Assembly: GCA_965199725.1 (NCBI GenBank)
Contig: OZ241321.1
Location: forward strand, 682,001-746,000
From: G965199725 sp965199725
GTDB taxonomy: Bacteria > Pseudomonadota > Gammaproteobacteria > Nitrosococcales > Methylophagaceae
DNA length: 64,000 bases
Direction of reading: 5' to 3'
A model generated the notes under the pieces. That model was given only the letters and a program-made list of their open reading frames with translations. It ran no database searches and was not told where the DNA came from. The translations under genes and the position numbers were made by a program. This document shows, one piece after another, positions 25,543-34,780 of the stretch; positions within the stretch are counted from its first letter, which is position 1; each line of letters begins with the position of its first letter.

Positions 25543-27219
25543 TTAACCATCTTGTTTATCTATTTTTTCTTTTAACAAATCTCCAAATGTAGCAACATTG
25601 CCATCGTCGGTACCTGAATATTCTTTCAATGCTTCACTTTCATCTTCGGAGTCTTTTGCCCGGATAGATAGCTTCAACATACGTTCTTTGCGCAGCACAC
25701 TGACAAACTTAGCCTCAATTTCATCCCCTACAGCTAACACATGACTGACATCATCAATGCGCTCGCGTGACACATCAGCAGCACGGATATAACCAGTCAC
25801 ACCTTCAGCCAATTCGGCTATTGCCCCACGTGCATCAACTGCTGTTATCTTGCCCTTAACAACCTTACCACGAGGATGAGCAGTGAGATATTCTGATAGC
25901 GGATCATTATGCAGTTGTTTGATACCAAGGGAGATACGTTCGGATTCGGGGTTAATCGCCAATACAACCGCTTCAAGCTCATCGCCTTTTTTATAGTCAC
26001 GAATGCGCTGCTCACCCTCATCTTCCCAAGATATATCAGACACATGAATTAAGCCGTCAATGCCGCCTTCAAGACCAATGAAAATACCAAAATCAGTAAT
26101 TGATTTGATGAGTCCTGATAACCTGTCACCTTTTTTGTGAGTAACTGCAAACTGTTCCCATGGGTTAGATTGACATTGTTTTATGCCTAAGGAAATGCGG
26201 CGACGTTCGGCATCAATGTCCAATACCATCACCTCAACTTCCTGATCAGGCTGCACCAGTTTGGATGGATGGATATTTTTATTAGTCCAGTCCATTTCAG
26301 ACATGTGCACCAACCCTTCAATACCCTCCTCAATTTCAACAAAACAGCCATAATCAGCAATATTAGTGACTTTACCATGCAAGCGGCTACCATTTGGATA
26401 GCGATCATTGATGCCATACCAGGGATCATCGCCCATTTGCTTTAAGCCTAATGATACCCGTTCTTTTTCTTTATCAAATTTTAATACCTGCACATCAATT
26501 TCATCACCAACAGTTACTGCTTCAGAGGGATGTTTGACCCGCCTCCATGCCATATCAGTGATATGGAGCAATCCGTCAATACCACCAAGATCAATAAACG
26601 CACCGTAATCAGTGAGATTTTTGACAATACCAGTGACAGTTTTTCCTTCTTCTAGTGTTTGAAGTAGTTCTTCGCGTTCAGCGCTATTTTCACGCTCCAT
26701 AATGGCCCGCCTAGATACCACAATGTTATTGCGCGCTTGATCCAACTTGATCAGCTTAAACTCAAGTTCCTTGCCTTCTAGATGGCTGATATCACGAATT
26801 GGACGAATATCCACTAGCGATCCAGGTAAAAATGCGCTGACGTCTTCCAGTTCAACAATAAAACCCCCTTTTACCTTGCCAGTAATAAAACCAGTCACGG
26901 TCTCATTAGCTGCAAATGCATGCTCGAGACTGAGCCACACTTCATAAGTTCTAGCGTTTTTGCGCGATAACTGGGTGGCGCCAAAACCATTTTCCAGTGC
27001 CTCCAAGGACACATCAACTATATCACCCGGTTCAACTGTGATTTTACCAGTATCATCAAAAAACTCTTCTACCGGGATAGCTCCTTCCGATTTTAAACCA
27101 ACACTAACCATGACAACGTCAGGACTAATACTGACCACTGTACCAGATACGATTTTACCGATCTGCATTGGTGTTGAATGTAAACTCTCTTCAAACAAAT
27201 CTGCGAAGTTTTCACTCAT
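25543..27219 (-). CDS. rpsA: 30S ribosomal protein S1
   Basis: A 558-aa protein with six S1 (OB-fold) repeats, each showing G...VxxIxDYGxFVxLxGxxGLxH-type motifs such as VKNLTDYGAFIDLGGIDGLLH, with a characteristic KF...E.E.ISLG ending. The first two bind the ribosome and the rest mRNA. It is essential for initiating translation on structured or weak-SD mRNAs. It sits between cmk and ihfB. A leader with three hairpins lies upstream (27242-27326), suggesting autogenous control. Confidence 0.97.
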   Translation of the reverse strand: MSENFADLFEESLHSTPMQIGKIVSGTVVSISPDVVMVSVGLKSEGAIPVEEFFDDTGKITVEPGDIVDVSLEALENGFGATQLSRKNARTYEVWLSLEHAFAANETVTGFITGKVKGGFIVELEDVSAFLPGSLVDIRPIRDISHLEGKELEFKLIKLDQARNNIVVSRRAIMERENSAEREELLQTLEEGKTVTGIVKNLTDYGAFIDLGGIDGLLHITDMAWRRVKHPSEAVTVGDEIDVQVLKFDKEKERVSLGLKQMGDDPWYGINDRYPNGSRLHGKVTNIADYGCFVEIEEGIEGLVHMSEMDWTNKNIHPSKLVQPDQEVEVMVLDIDAERRRISLGIKQCQSNPWEQFAVTHKKGDRLSGLIKSITDFGIFIGLEGGIDGLIHVSDISWEDEGEQRIRDYKKGDELEAVVLAINPESERISLGIKQLHNDPLSEYLTAHPRGKVVKGKITAVDARGAIAELAEGVTGYIRAADVSRERIDDVSHVLAVGDEIEAKFVSVLRKERMLKLSIRAKDSEDESEALKEYSGTDDGNVATFGDLLKEKIDKQDG

Positions 27220-27241
27220 GTATGTACCTTTGAATATTGTT

Positions 27242-27326
27242 AAATTCTGCCAGACAGAATTTAGCTGTTGATGTCTGTTAGCTTTTTAGCTAACAGAACG
27301 TGAATAAACTTATTCCTAAGAATAAG
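27242..27326 (-). promoter_or_regulatory. Three-hairpin rpsA leader, candidate autoregulatory element
   Basis: In mRNA order (minus strand) there are three consecutive hairpins: 27326-27309 (7-bp stem, CTTATTC/GAATAAG), 27297-27274 (perfect 10-bp stem, 4-base loop) and 27262-27242 (8-bp stem, 5-base loop). An AU-rich stretch and AAAGGT lead to the ATG. E. coli rpsA is known to have three hairpins before its start that mediate repression by S1, so the same role is inferred here. Confidence 0.6.
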
Positions 27327-27339
27327 ACCCTCTGTCCCT

Positions 27340-28005
27340 CTAATGTCCAACAAATGCACAAATACGCTCAAATACTGCTTGTATATCCATAGTGGTTGAA
27401 TCAAGCTGTAAAGCACCTTCGGCTGGCTGTAACGGCGCAACCTGACGCTGGCTGTCTCGTTTATCTCTTGCAGACAGCGCAATTAAAGTGTCAGCTAGGT
27501 TACTATTAATCCCTTTTTGTTTCAACTGCTTATATCGCCTTTTTGCTCTGATGTCATCGCTTGCTGTCAGAAATATCTTATAGTCTGCTTCAGGAAAAAC
27601 TACTGTACCCATATCGCGACCATCAGCAACCAGTCCTGGCAATTGACGAAATGCGCGCTGGCGCGCTAGCAATGCGCTACGCACTGGAGGTATTAAGGCT
27701 ACTTTAGATGCAACATCGCCTACTGATTCAGCACGGATAGCATTAGTCACGTCTTCTCCTGCCAACAGCACCATCAGCGCATCGCCTCTTAATGAAAACT
27801 CGATCTCTAATTGTTTGCTGAGCTCTATCAACGCTGTTACATCGGTCAGATCAAGTTGGCTTTTAATAGTTGCGTACGCCAATACACGGTAAATTGCACC
27901 ACTATCCAGATAGTGCCAACCCAACGTCTTTGCCATTAATCGGGCAACTGTGCCCTTGCCAGAACCAGCAGGGCCATCAATAGTCAGCACCGCAACATCA
28001 ATCAT
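27340..28005 (-). CDS. cmk: Cytidylate kinase
   Basis: About 221 aa from ATG 28005. The P-loop is GPAGSGKGT near residues 11-19, followed by LGWHYLDSGAIYR, and VADGRDMGTVVFPEA is the family signature. It phosphorylates CMP and dCMP. The start overlaps the aroA stop by 8 bases, so the two are translationally coupled. cmk between aroA and rpsA is the usual order. Confidence 0.96.
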   Translation of the reverse strand: MIDVAVLTIDGPAGSGKGTVARLMAKTLGWHYLDSGAIYRVLAYATIKSQLDLTDVTALIELSKQLEIEFSLRGDALMVLLAGEDVTNAIRAESVGDVASKVALIPPVRSALLARQRAFRQLPGLVADGRDMGTVVFPEADYKIFLTASDDIRAKRRYKQLKQKGINSNLADTLIALSARDKRDSQRQVAPLQPAEGALQLDSTTMDIQAVFERICAFVGH

Positions 28006-29320
28006 CAAGCACAGCCAAATCCAGACCTGCCTGTGTTGCTAACCTGACAAAATTAGGGAATGATGTGGCAACGTTGGCGCAATGATTGACCTGAATGCGT
28101 CCATTAGCACACAATCCAGCTATAGCAAAAGCCATGGCAATACGGTGATCATGGTAACTATCAACAATGCCAGATCCAATCATACCGCCTTTAATAATCA
28201 TGCCTTCTGCGGTTGGTTGAGCATCAACCCCAAGTACAGTTAAGCCATCTGCCATGGCTTGGATACGATCACTTTCTTTTACTCTAAGCTCGGTAGCACC
28301 AGTTAACACTGTCTGCCCTTGTGCACAGGCAGCAGCAATCAACAAAGCAGGGAACTCATCAATGGCTAGCGACACCTGGTCCTGTGGAATAACAATGCCG
28401 CTCAATGGTGCATAGCAAACACGAATATCAGCAATTGGCTCACCGCTGACCATTGCTTCATTTAACAAAACAATATCAGCGCCCATTAACCGAAGAATGT
28501 TAATAACACCAATGCGGGTCGGGTTGATGCCAACCTGCTTCAGCGTAATATCAGACCCTTTAGCAATCGTTGCTCCAACCATGAAGAACGCTGCAGATGA
28601 TATATCAGCCGGCACAATAATATTGGTAGCTACCAACTTGCCGCCGCCTTTGATAGCCACTGCATTATCTGTCATGCTGACTGGATAACCCATAGTAGCC
28701 AACATGCGTTCAGTGTGATCACGGGTGGTCACTGGCTCAATCACTTGCACGCTGCCATCTGCATACATGCCAGCCAGTAACAGACATGATTTAACCTGTG
28801 CACTGGCCACTGACAACGTGTAACTAATACTGGCTAAAGTATTACCACCTGTTATATGTAAGGGTGCTCTATTGCTGTTGGCAACAATGTTGGCGCCCAT
28901 CGCCACAAGCGGATCAATCACCCGCTGCATAGGACGCTTTGTTAATGATTTATCGCCGGTCAATGTTGTATTAAAGCGCTGCGCTGCCAGCAAACCGCTC
29001 AAAAGACGCATTGCTGTACCGGCATTGCCCATATAGAGTGATTCTGTAGGCGGCTTTAAGCCGTGCATACCTGCGCCATATATTGTCAGCTTGTCATCTT
29101 CGGGACCGTCAATACAAACACCCATATTACGAAATGCTGCCAGTGTTGCTAGGGTATCATCACCGGGTAAAAAACCGCGCACCGTGGTGACCCCATCAGC
29201 GAGCGACCCCAAAATAATCGCCCGATGTGATATTGATTTATCTCCAGGCACGGTTATTTCACCCCGCAAAAAACCACCAGGTTCAATCAGATAATGGCTA
29301 TCCTGTTGCTGGTAAGTCAT
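27998..29320 (-). CDS. aroA: 3-phosphoshikimate 1-carboxyvinyltransferase (EPSP synthase)
   Basis: About 440 aa from ATG 29320; a TTG at 29332 overlaps the tyrA stop. N-terminal VPGDKSISHRAIILGSLA and LYMGNAGTAMRLLSG are hallmark motifs. KESDRIQAMADGL and DSYHDHRIAMAFA are the C-terminal ones. It condenses shikimate-3-phosphate with PEP. The NAGTAMR segment is the Ala-containing form typical of class II-like enzymes. It belongs to the tyrA-aroA-cmk overlap chain. Confidence 0.96.
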   Translation of the reverse strand: MTYQQQDSHYLIEPGGFLRGEITVPGDKSISHRAIILGSLADGVTTVRGFLPGDDTLATLAAFRNMGVCIDGPEDDKLTIYGAGMHGLKPPTESLYMGNAGTAMRLLSGLLAAQRFNTTLTGDKSLTKRPMQRVIDPLVAMGANIVANSNRAPLHITGGNTLASISYTLSVASAQVKSCLLLAGMYADGSVQVIEPVTTRDHTERMLATMGYPVSMTDNAVAIKGGGKLVATNIIVPADISSAAFFMVGATIAKGSDITLKQVGINPTRIGVINILRLMGADIVLLNEAMVSGEPIADIRVCYAPLSGIVIPQDQVSLAIDEFPALLIAAACAQGQTVLTGATELRVKESDRIQAMADGLTVLGVDAQPTAEGMIIKGGMIGSGIVDSYHDHRIAMAFAIAGLCANGRIQVNHCANVATSFPNFVRLATQAGLDLAVLDD

Positions 29321-29328
29321 TAACGGTA

Positions 29329-30192
29329 TCAATTTTGCGCAAAACGCTTGTCACGTGTGCGCTTAGCATCGATAAAAGAAGACAATAAGGCATCGCCATC
29401 GCTGGCTTTAATGGCGGTCTGTAACTCGGTCAACCCCTGCTGATACTGCGTCAGCAACGCTAACACAGCCTTGCTGTTTGCCAAACAAATGTCACGCCAC
29501 ATAACAGCATCACTCGAAGCAATGCGAGAAAAATCCTCAAAGCCGCCAGCAGCATAGCGTAGCAACTCAGCACAATCGTCACGTTGCGCCAACATATTAA
29601 TAAGGCTAAACGCCAGTACATGGGGTAAGTGACTGGTAGCAGCTAACACCATATCATGGTGATCAGCATCCATCTCAAATACCTCTGCACCAACCTTCTG
29701 CCACATACTGCGTACTGCCATCAATGCTGATTGACTGGTCTGGGCCAATGGCGTTAAGATTACTCGCTGATACTGATACAGGCTGGCAACGGCAGCGGTA
29801 GGTCCGCTTTTTTCGGTGCCAGTAATGGGGTGACCTGGGACAAACTGGCTGAATTTTTCACCAAGCACATGATCAGCGCTGGTCACTACCTGACCCTTGA
29901 CACTGCTGCCATCAGTAATAACTGCATCATTACCAACAGCGTCTTTTAACTCGGCAAATACGTCTGTCATTGCTGCTACAGGAACAGCTAAAAAAACCCA
30001 GTCTGCGCCTTGCACTGCATCAGTAATGCTGGTGGCTATCCTGTCAATGATGGCACATTGTAACGCCTCTTGACTGGCATGCTTGGCACAGTCATAGCCG
30101 ACAACCTCACTGACCGCACCTTTCTTTTTCAATGCCAACGCAAGCGAACCACCAATCAGGCCAACGCCAATAACTGCTAAACGTTTAATCAT
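29329..30192 (-). CDS. tyrA: Prephenate/arogenate dehydrogenase
   Basis: A 287-aa monofunctional TyrA. The NAD-binding fold starts LAVIGVGLIGGSLALALKKKG. DGSSVKGQVV and FVPGHPITGTEKSGP are the conserved prephenate dehydrogenase motifs. It makes 4-hydroxyphenylpyruvate (or tyrosine from arogenate). Its start overlaps the hisC stop by 4 bases and its stop nearly touches aroA, so it is translationally coupled to both. There is no chorismate mutase fusion. Confidence 0.94.
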   Translation of the reverse strand: MIKRLAVIGVGLIGGSLALALKKKGAVSEVVGYDCAKHASQEALQCAIIDRIATSITDAVQGADWVFLAVPVAAMTDVFAELKDAVGNDAVITDGSSVKGQVVTSADHVLGEKFSQFVPGHPITGTEKSGPTAAVASLYQYQRVILTPLAQTSQSALMAVRSMWQKVGAEVFEMDADHHDMVLAATSHLPHVLAFSLINMLAQRDDCAELLRYAAGGFEDFSRIASSDAVMWRDICLANSKAVLALLTQYQQGLTELQTAIKASDGDALLSSFIDAKRTRDKRFAQN

Positions 30193-31277
30193 AGTATATG
30201 CCTCAATACTTCCAGAAAGCGTTTATTATCTGCTGGCAAACCAATACTAACCCTGATATAGGTCGGTAGACCGTAATTGGTCAAAGATCGTACAATCACT
30301 CCATGTTGTAGTAATCTGGCAAATACCTCTTCGCCACTGGTTTGCACGTCAATAGCAATAAAATTACCTTTTGATGGAATAGCTGTCACACCTAAAGCAA
30401 CACAACCGGCGACCAATTGTGCCATGCCGGTATCATTATACGTTCTGGTTTGGATAATGTAATCATTGTCTGCCAGCGCTGCTGTCGCAGCAGCTAATGC
30501 CATACTATTAACATTAAATGGCTGACGAATACGATTTAATAGATCAGCTACCTCAGGATGGGATAGTGCATAACCAACACGCAAGCCAGCCAGACCGTAG
30601 GCTTTGGAAAAGCTACGAGTAATGACTAAATTAGGATAGGTTGCCAGCCAGTTAATGGTATTGACTACATCGTCATCATACTCAGCATACGCTTCATCCA
30701 AAACAATCAACGTACTGTTTGGTACATCAGCAATAAACGCCTCCAACGCATCACTGGCAAGCCAGGTGCCAGTGGGATTATTAGGATTGGCAATAAATAT
30801 TAGCTTAGTATCGGCACTTATCAGTGTACGCATAGCAGTTAAATCATGACCATAGTTATCATCTGCAGGGGCTACGGCTGCTTTTGCGCCTATTGCCTGA
30901 GCCACCAGTGGATAAACTGCAAACGCATGCTGGGAAAACAATACTTCATCACAAGGTGACACAAAAGCGCGGGCAACTAGCTCCAATACATCATTAGAGC
31001 CATTACCCAGCGTTATCTGATTACCGTCAATCTGATAATGCGCCGCCAGGGCTTCTCGCAGAGTAAACCCATTACCATCAGGATAACGGGAAACCAATTT
31101 ACTTGCTGTTTCAATAGCAGCCAATACTTTTGTGGATGGCCCAAGCGGATTCTCGTTAGAAGCCAGTTTAACAATGTGGCTAACGGCTGATTCTCGCTGT
31201 AATTCTTCAATTGGTTTACCAGGTACATAAGGCGTGATACGGGTCACGCACGGCAGGGCAATATCACAGAAATACAT
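30189..31277 (-). CDS. hisC: Histidinol-phosphate/aromatic aminotransferase
   Basis: A 362-aa PLP-dependent class I/II aminotransferase. Markers are LASNENPLGPS, FIANPNNPTGTW, LDEAYAEY and the SFSKAYGLAGLRVGYA segment with the PLP lysine. The subgroup is HisC2-like. Placement directly before tyrA and aroA suggests it transaminates aromatic keto acids, possibly in addition to histidinol phosphate. Its start lies 2 bases after the lspA stop. Confidence 0.92.
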   Translation of the reverse strand: MYFCDIALPCVTRITPYVPGKPIEELQRESAVSHIVKLASNENPLGPSTKVLAAIETASKLVSRYPDGNGFTLREALAAHYQIDGNQITLGNGSNDVLELVARAFVSPCDEVLFSQHAFAVYPLVAQAIGAKAAVAPADDNYGHDLTAMRTLISADTKLIFIANPNNPTGTWLASDALEAFIADVPNSTLIVLDEAYAEYDDDVVNTINWLATYPNLVITRSFSKAYGLAGLRVGYALSHPEVADLLNRIRQPFNVNSMALAAATAALADNDYIIQTRTYNDTGMAQLVAGCVALGVTAIPSKGNFIAIDVQTSGEEVFARLLQHGVIVRSLTNYGLPTYIRVSIGLPADNKRFLEVLRHIL

Positions 31278-31279
31278 AT

Positions 31280-31741
31280 TTATTTTGCTTTAGTCGTGAC
31301 ATTATCAAGCAACAATAATGCTACTCCAATACAGAGAGCTGAGTCGGCAACATTAAATGTGGGAAAATGATAACTTCTCCAATAAAAGTCCATAAAATCA
31401 ATAACATAACCGTGAAATAACCTATCAATCATGTTACCCAGCGCACCACCCAAAATTATACTGATGGCTACTGCCTCCAATCTGGCAGCTTGATTTAGGC
31501 GTTTAAGCCAGATCAACAAAACAATTGTAACAACGACAGAGACAATAATAAAAAACCAACGCTGCCAGCCACTAGCATCAGCCAGAAAACTAAATGCTGC
31601 TCCACGATTATGAGTCAGGGTTATACTGAAAAATGTGGTAATAGTAATCTCCTGATACAAAATTAGCCATGAACTGACCAGCCATTTTGATGTCTGATCC
31701 AACGCCAGTAATGCGGTTGATAGCCACATATATTTCAACAC
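31280..31741 (-). CDS. lspA: Lipoprotein signal peptidase
   Basis: A 153-aa inner-membrane aspartic protease with four predicted membrane segments. The catalytic motifs are GNMIDRLFHGYVIDF and FPTFNVADSALCIGV, holding the two active-site aspartates. THNRGAAFSFL is the third conserved motif. It removes signal peptides from lipidated prolipoproteins. It follows ileS by 15 bases, the usual order, but is then joined directly to hisC. Confidence 0.96.
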   Translation of the reverse strand: MLKYMWLSTALLALDQTSKWLVSSWLILYQEITITTFFSITLTHNRGAAFSFLADASGWQRWFFIIVSVVVTIVLLIWLKRLNQAARLEAVAISIILGGALGNMIDRLFHGYVIDFMDFYWRSYHFPTFNVADSALCIGVALLLLDNVTTKAK

Positions 31742-31756
31742 AATTTGTCAGCAACC

Positions 31757-34594
31757 TTAAACATAACATCGCCGCTCACCATCGCCATACACATTGGTAA
31801 TACAGCGATTACACAAGTCGGGATAGGTCGGGTTACTGCCTACATCCTCAGAGTGATGCCAGCAGCGATCACATCGGTGATGCGTAGATGCCAAGAGCTT
31901 TAACCACAAACCAGCTACGGTGCTGGCAATCGCTTCATCCGGCTTATCAGCAGCAGGCAACAAACATGCACTTGAAGTAATAAGGACAAATCTAAGTTCA
32001 TCGCCTAACAAGCGTAATGTTGACAATAACTCAGGCGCCGCATATAAGGTCACCTCAACAGTCAGGCCACCTTTAATGTTACCGTCTGCACGCAATGCCT
32101 CCATCGCTTTTAATACTGCTTGGCGCACAGTAAAAATGGTTGTCCATGTATCAACGTTATCCAGTGATGGGCTGTGCATATCATCAGTGACAATAATAGG
32201 TTGCAATCCTTGATACCATTGCTGCAAAAATACCGATTCATTGCGCGGTTTGCCACTTGCATCTACTGCTGGTAGATGCGCCCACACTTCATCAGCGGTA
32301 AAGCTTAAAATCGGTGCCATCCAACGAGCTAAAGCCTCGATAATATGGTACATCGCCGTCTGACTTGAACGACGACCAACGCTGGCATTTGACATGACAT
32401 ATTGACGATCTTTGGTAATATCAAGATATAAGCTGCCCATCTCCTGAGTGCAGAAATGATAGATTTTCTGATATACCAGATGAAAATTATAGTGTTCATA
32501 AGCGCTGATAACAGCTTGTTGACAGTGATAGGCACAGGCCAGCACCCAGCGATCCAGCGGCAACATTCTGTCAGCCTCAATACAGTCTTCTGCAGGATTA
32601 AAATCATTCAGATTAGCCAGTAAATAACGTGCTGTATTGCGAATGCGGCGATACGCATCTACAGTACGTTTTAATATCTCATCCGATATGCTCATTTCAG
32701 CACTATAATCGGTAGAAGCAACCCACAAGCGGAGAACATCAGCACCTAACTGATTTACCATCCGTTGTGGCGCCACCACATTGCCTAATGATTTTGACAT
32801 TTTTCTGCCCGCTGCATCAACGACAAAGCCATGAGTCAATACTGCCTTATAAGGGGGCTCACGGTTACTGGCGACAGCTGTTAACAGCGAAGACTGGAAC
32901 CAGCCACGATGCTGATCACTGCCTTCCAGATATAAATCCGCTGGCATTTTCAGATAAGCACGACTTGCCAAAACGCAAGCATGTGATACGCCTGAATCAA
33001 ACCAAACATCCAGCGTATCAGTTACCTTCTCATACTCAGATGCATCATTGCCCAGCCAATCACGAGCAGTAGAATCAAACCAGGCATCAATACCCTTTAT
33101 GGCCACCTGTTGCGCGATCTTTTCCAACAACTTGTCAGTATCTGGATGCAAGACACCACTTGTCTGATGAACAAAGAGTGGTAGCGGCACACCCCAGGTA
33201 CGCTGACGAGAAATACACCAGTCAGAACGACCATCAACCATGCCAACAATACGTTTCTGTCCCCAATGTGGTAACCACTCTGTTTTACTAATGGCATCTG
33301 TTGCTGCCTTGCGCAGACCACTATTATCCATGCTGATAAACCACTGCGGGGTGGCACGAAAAATGATCGGGGTTTTGTGCCGCCAGCAATGCGGGTAGCT
33401 GTGCTCAACCTCACTATGGGAAAGCAATGTTCCCTGTTGCTGCAATAGGGTAATAATATCTGCATTGACGGTAAACACAGATTGACCGGCAAATATTGGC
33501 GTATCAGCCAAAAAACAACCGTTAGCTGCTACTGGATTATATACCGCCAAATCATAATGCAGCGCCACAGTGAAATCCTCCTGACCATGAGCTGGTGCAG
33601 TATGTACAGCGCCGGTGCCTGTCTCAGCAGTGACATGATGACCCAAAATAATGGGCACCTTTTTAGCATAAAAAGGATGATTTAACAGAGTGCCTTCTAA
33701 TACATCACCGCTAAATCTTGCCACCACCTTGCCTGTCATGCCGTAACGCTCAAGCACTGACTTGTAAAGCGCATCAGCAAGCACCAGACGTTCATCAGCA
33801 ACTTGCACAATCACATAACGATAGCTAGGGTTGAGTGCAACTGCCTGATTAGCTGGCAATGTCCAAGGAGTAGTTGTCCAGATAGGTACACTGATGCTAC
33901 CAGTACCAGTGGATTGGGTGGCCACTTCACAAGCAGCAATATCAACGACGGTAAAACGCACATCAATTGCGGTTGAAGTTTTGGACTCATAATCAACTTC
34001 GGCTTCAGCCAATGCACTGGCACACTCCACACACCAGTGAACAGGTTTAAATCCCTTGTACAGATGCCCATGTTTAATAATATTGACCAATGCGCGGATA
34101 ATATCGGCTTCCATGGTAAAATCCATGGTCATGTAAGGATTATCCCACTCTGCCAATACCCCTAAACGCTTAAAATCCTCACGCTGACCATCAACCTGTC
34201 TGCGTGCATAGCGGCGACATGCCTGTCTGAATTCAAAAGCACTGACCTTGACACCAGGCTTACCTATCTTTTTCTCAACATTAAGTTCAACTGGCAAGCC
34301 ATGACAATCCCAACCCGGCACATAGGGTGCATCAAAACCAGCCAGTGTTTTTGATTTGATAATCATATCCTTGAGGATTTTATTCACCGCATGACCAATA
34401 TGAATATCGCCATTAGCATAAGGTGGGCCATCATGCAGAATAAACAGATCAGAACCCTGTCTGTCATCACGTATTTTCTGATATAGATCAATGGTTTGCC
34501 AGTGTTTTAGCATCAAAGGCTCGCGACGTGGCAGATTTGCCTTCATCGGAAAGTTGGTCTCAGGTAAATTCAAAGTATACTTATAGTCAGCCAC
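31757..34594 (-). CDS. ileS: Isoleucyl-tRNA synthetase
   Basis: A 945-aa class I synthetase. The HIGH motif appears as GDIHIGHAVN near residue 65, and KMSKSLGN is the KMSKS loop near residue 610. A large editing domain sits between them, and the C-terminal zinc finger reads HHRCDRCWHHSEDVG...CNRC. It charges tRNA-Ile in the cytoplasm. It heads the minus-strand block with lspA. ribF, often upstream, is absent. Confidence 0.97.
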   Translation of the reverse strand: MADYKYTLNLPETNFPMKANLPRREPLMLKHWQTIDLYQKIRDDRQGSDLFILHDGPPYANGDIHIGHAVNKILKDMIIKSKTLAGFDAPYVPGWDCHGLPVELNVEKKIGKPGVKVSAFEFRQACRRYARRQVDGQREDFKRLGVLAEWDNPYMTMDFTMEADIIRALVNIIKHGHLYKGFKPVHWCVECASALAEAEVDYESKTSTAIDVRFTVVDIAACEVATQSTGTGSISVPIWTTTPWTLPANQAVALNPSYRYVIVQVADERLVLADALYKSVLERYGMTGKVVARFSGDVLEGTLLNHPFYAKKVPIILGHHVTAETGTGAVHTAPAHGQEDFTVALHYDLAVYNPVAANGCFLADTPIFAGQSVFTVNADIITLLQQQGTLLSHSEVEHSYPHCWRHKTPIIFRATPQWFISMDNSGLRKAATDAISKTEWLPHWGQKRIVGMVDGRSDWCISRQRTWGVPLPLFVHQTSGVLHPDTDKLLEKIAQQVAIKGIDAWFDSTARDWLGNDASEYEKVTDTLDVWFDSGVSHACVLASRAYLKMPADLYLEGSDQHRGWFQSSLLTAVASNREPPYKAVLTHGFVVDAAGRKMSKSLGNVVAPQRMVNQLGADVLRLWVASTDYSAEMSISDEILKRTVDAYRRIRNTARYLLANLNDFNPAEDCIEADRMLPLDRWVLACAYHCQQAVISAYEHYNFHLVYQKIYHFCTQEMGSLYLDITKDRQYVMSNASVGRRSSQTAMYHIIEALARWMAPILSFTADEVWAHLPAVDASGKPRNESVFLQQWYQGLQPIIVTDDMHSPSLDNVDTWTTIFTVRQAVLKAMEALRADGNIKGGLTVEVTLYAAPELLSTLRLLGDELRFVLITSSACLLPAADKPDEAIASTVAGLWLKLLASTHHRCDRCWHHSEDVGSNPTYPDLCNRCITNVYGDGERRCYV

Positions 34595-34780
34595 TTGGGT
34601 ACTCTAATCTTAAGTTTATTGGTGGTCATAAGAAATGTGGCAGATGATTATACTGGTTTTTACTACTAAGCTGAACGATCAATATGATCACTAGGTCGCC
34701 TGACCATGATACACTTGAACAACAAGCGAAATTAGCTACCCAAACAGTTGTTACCAACAAAACAATAATATTGAGGGGTC

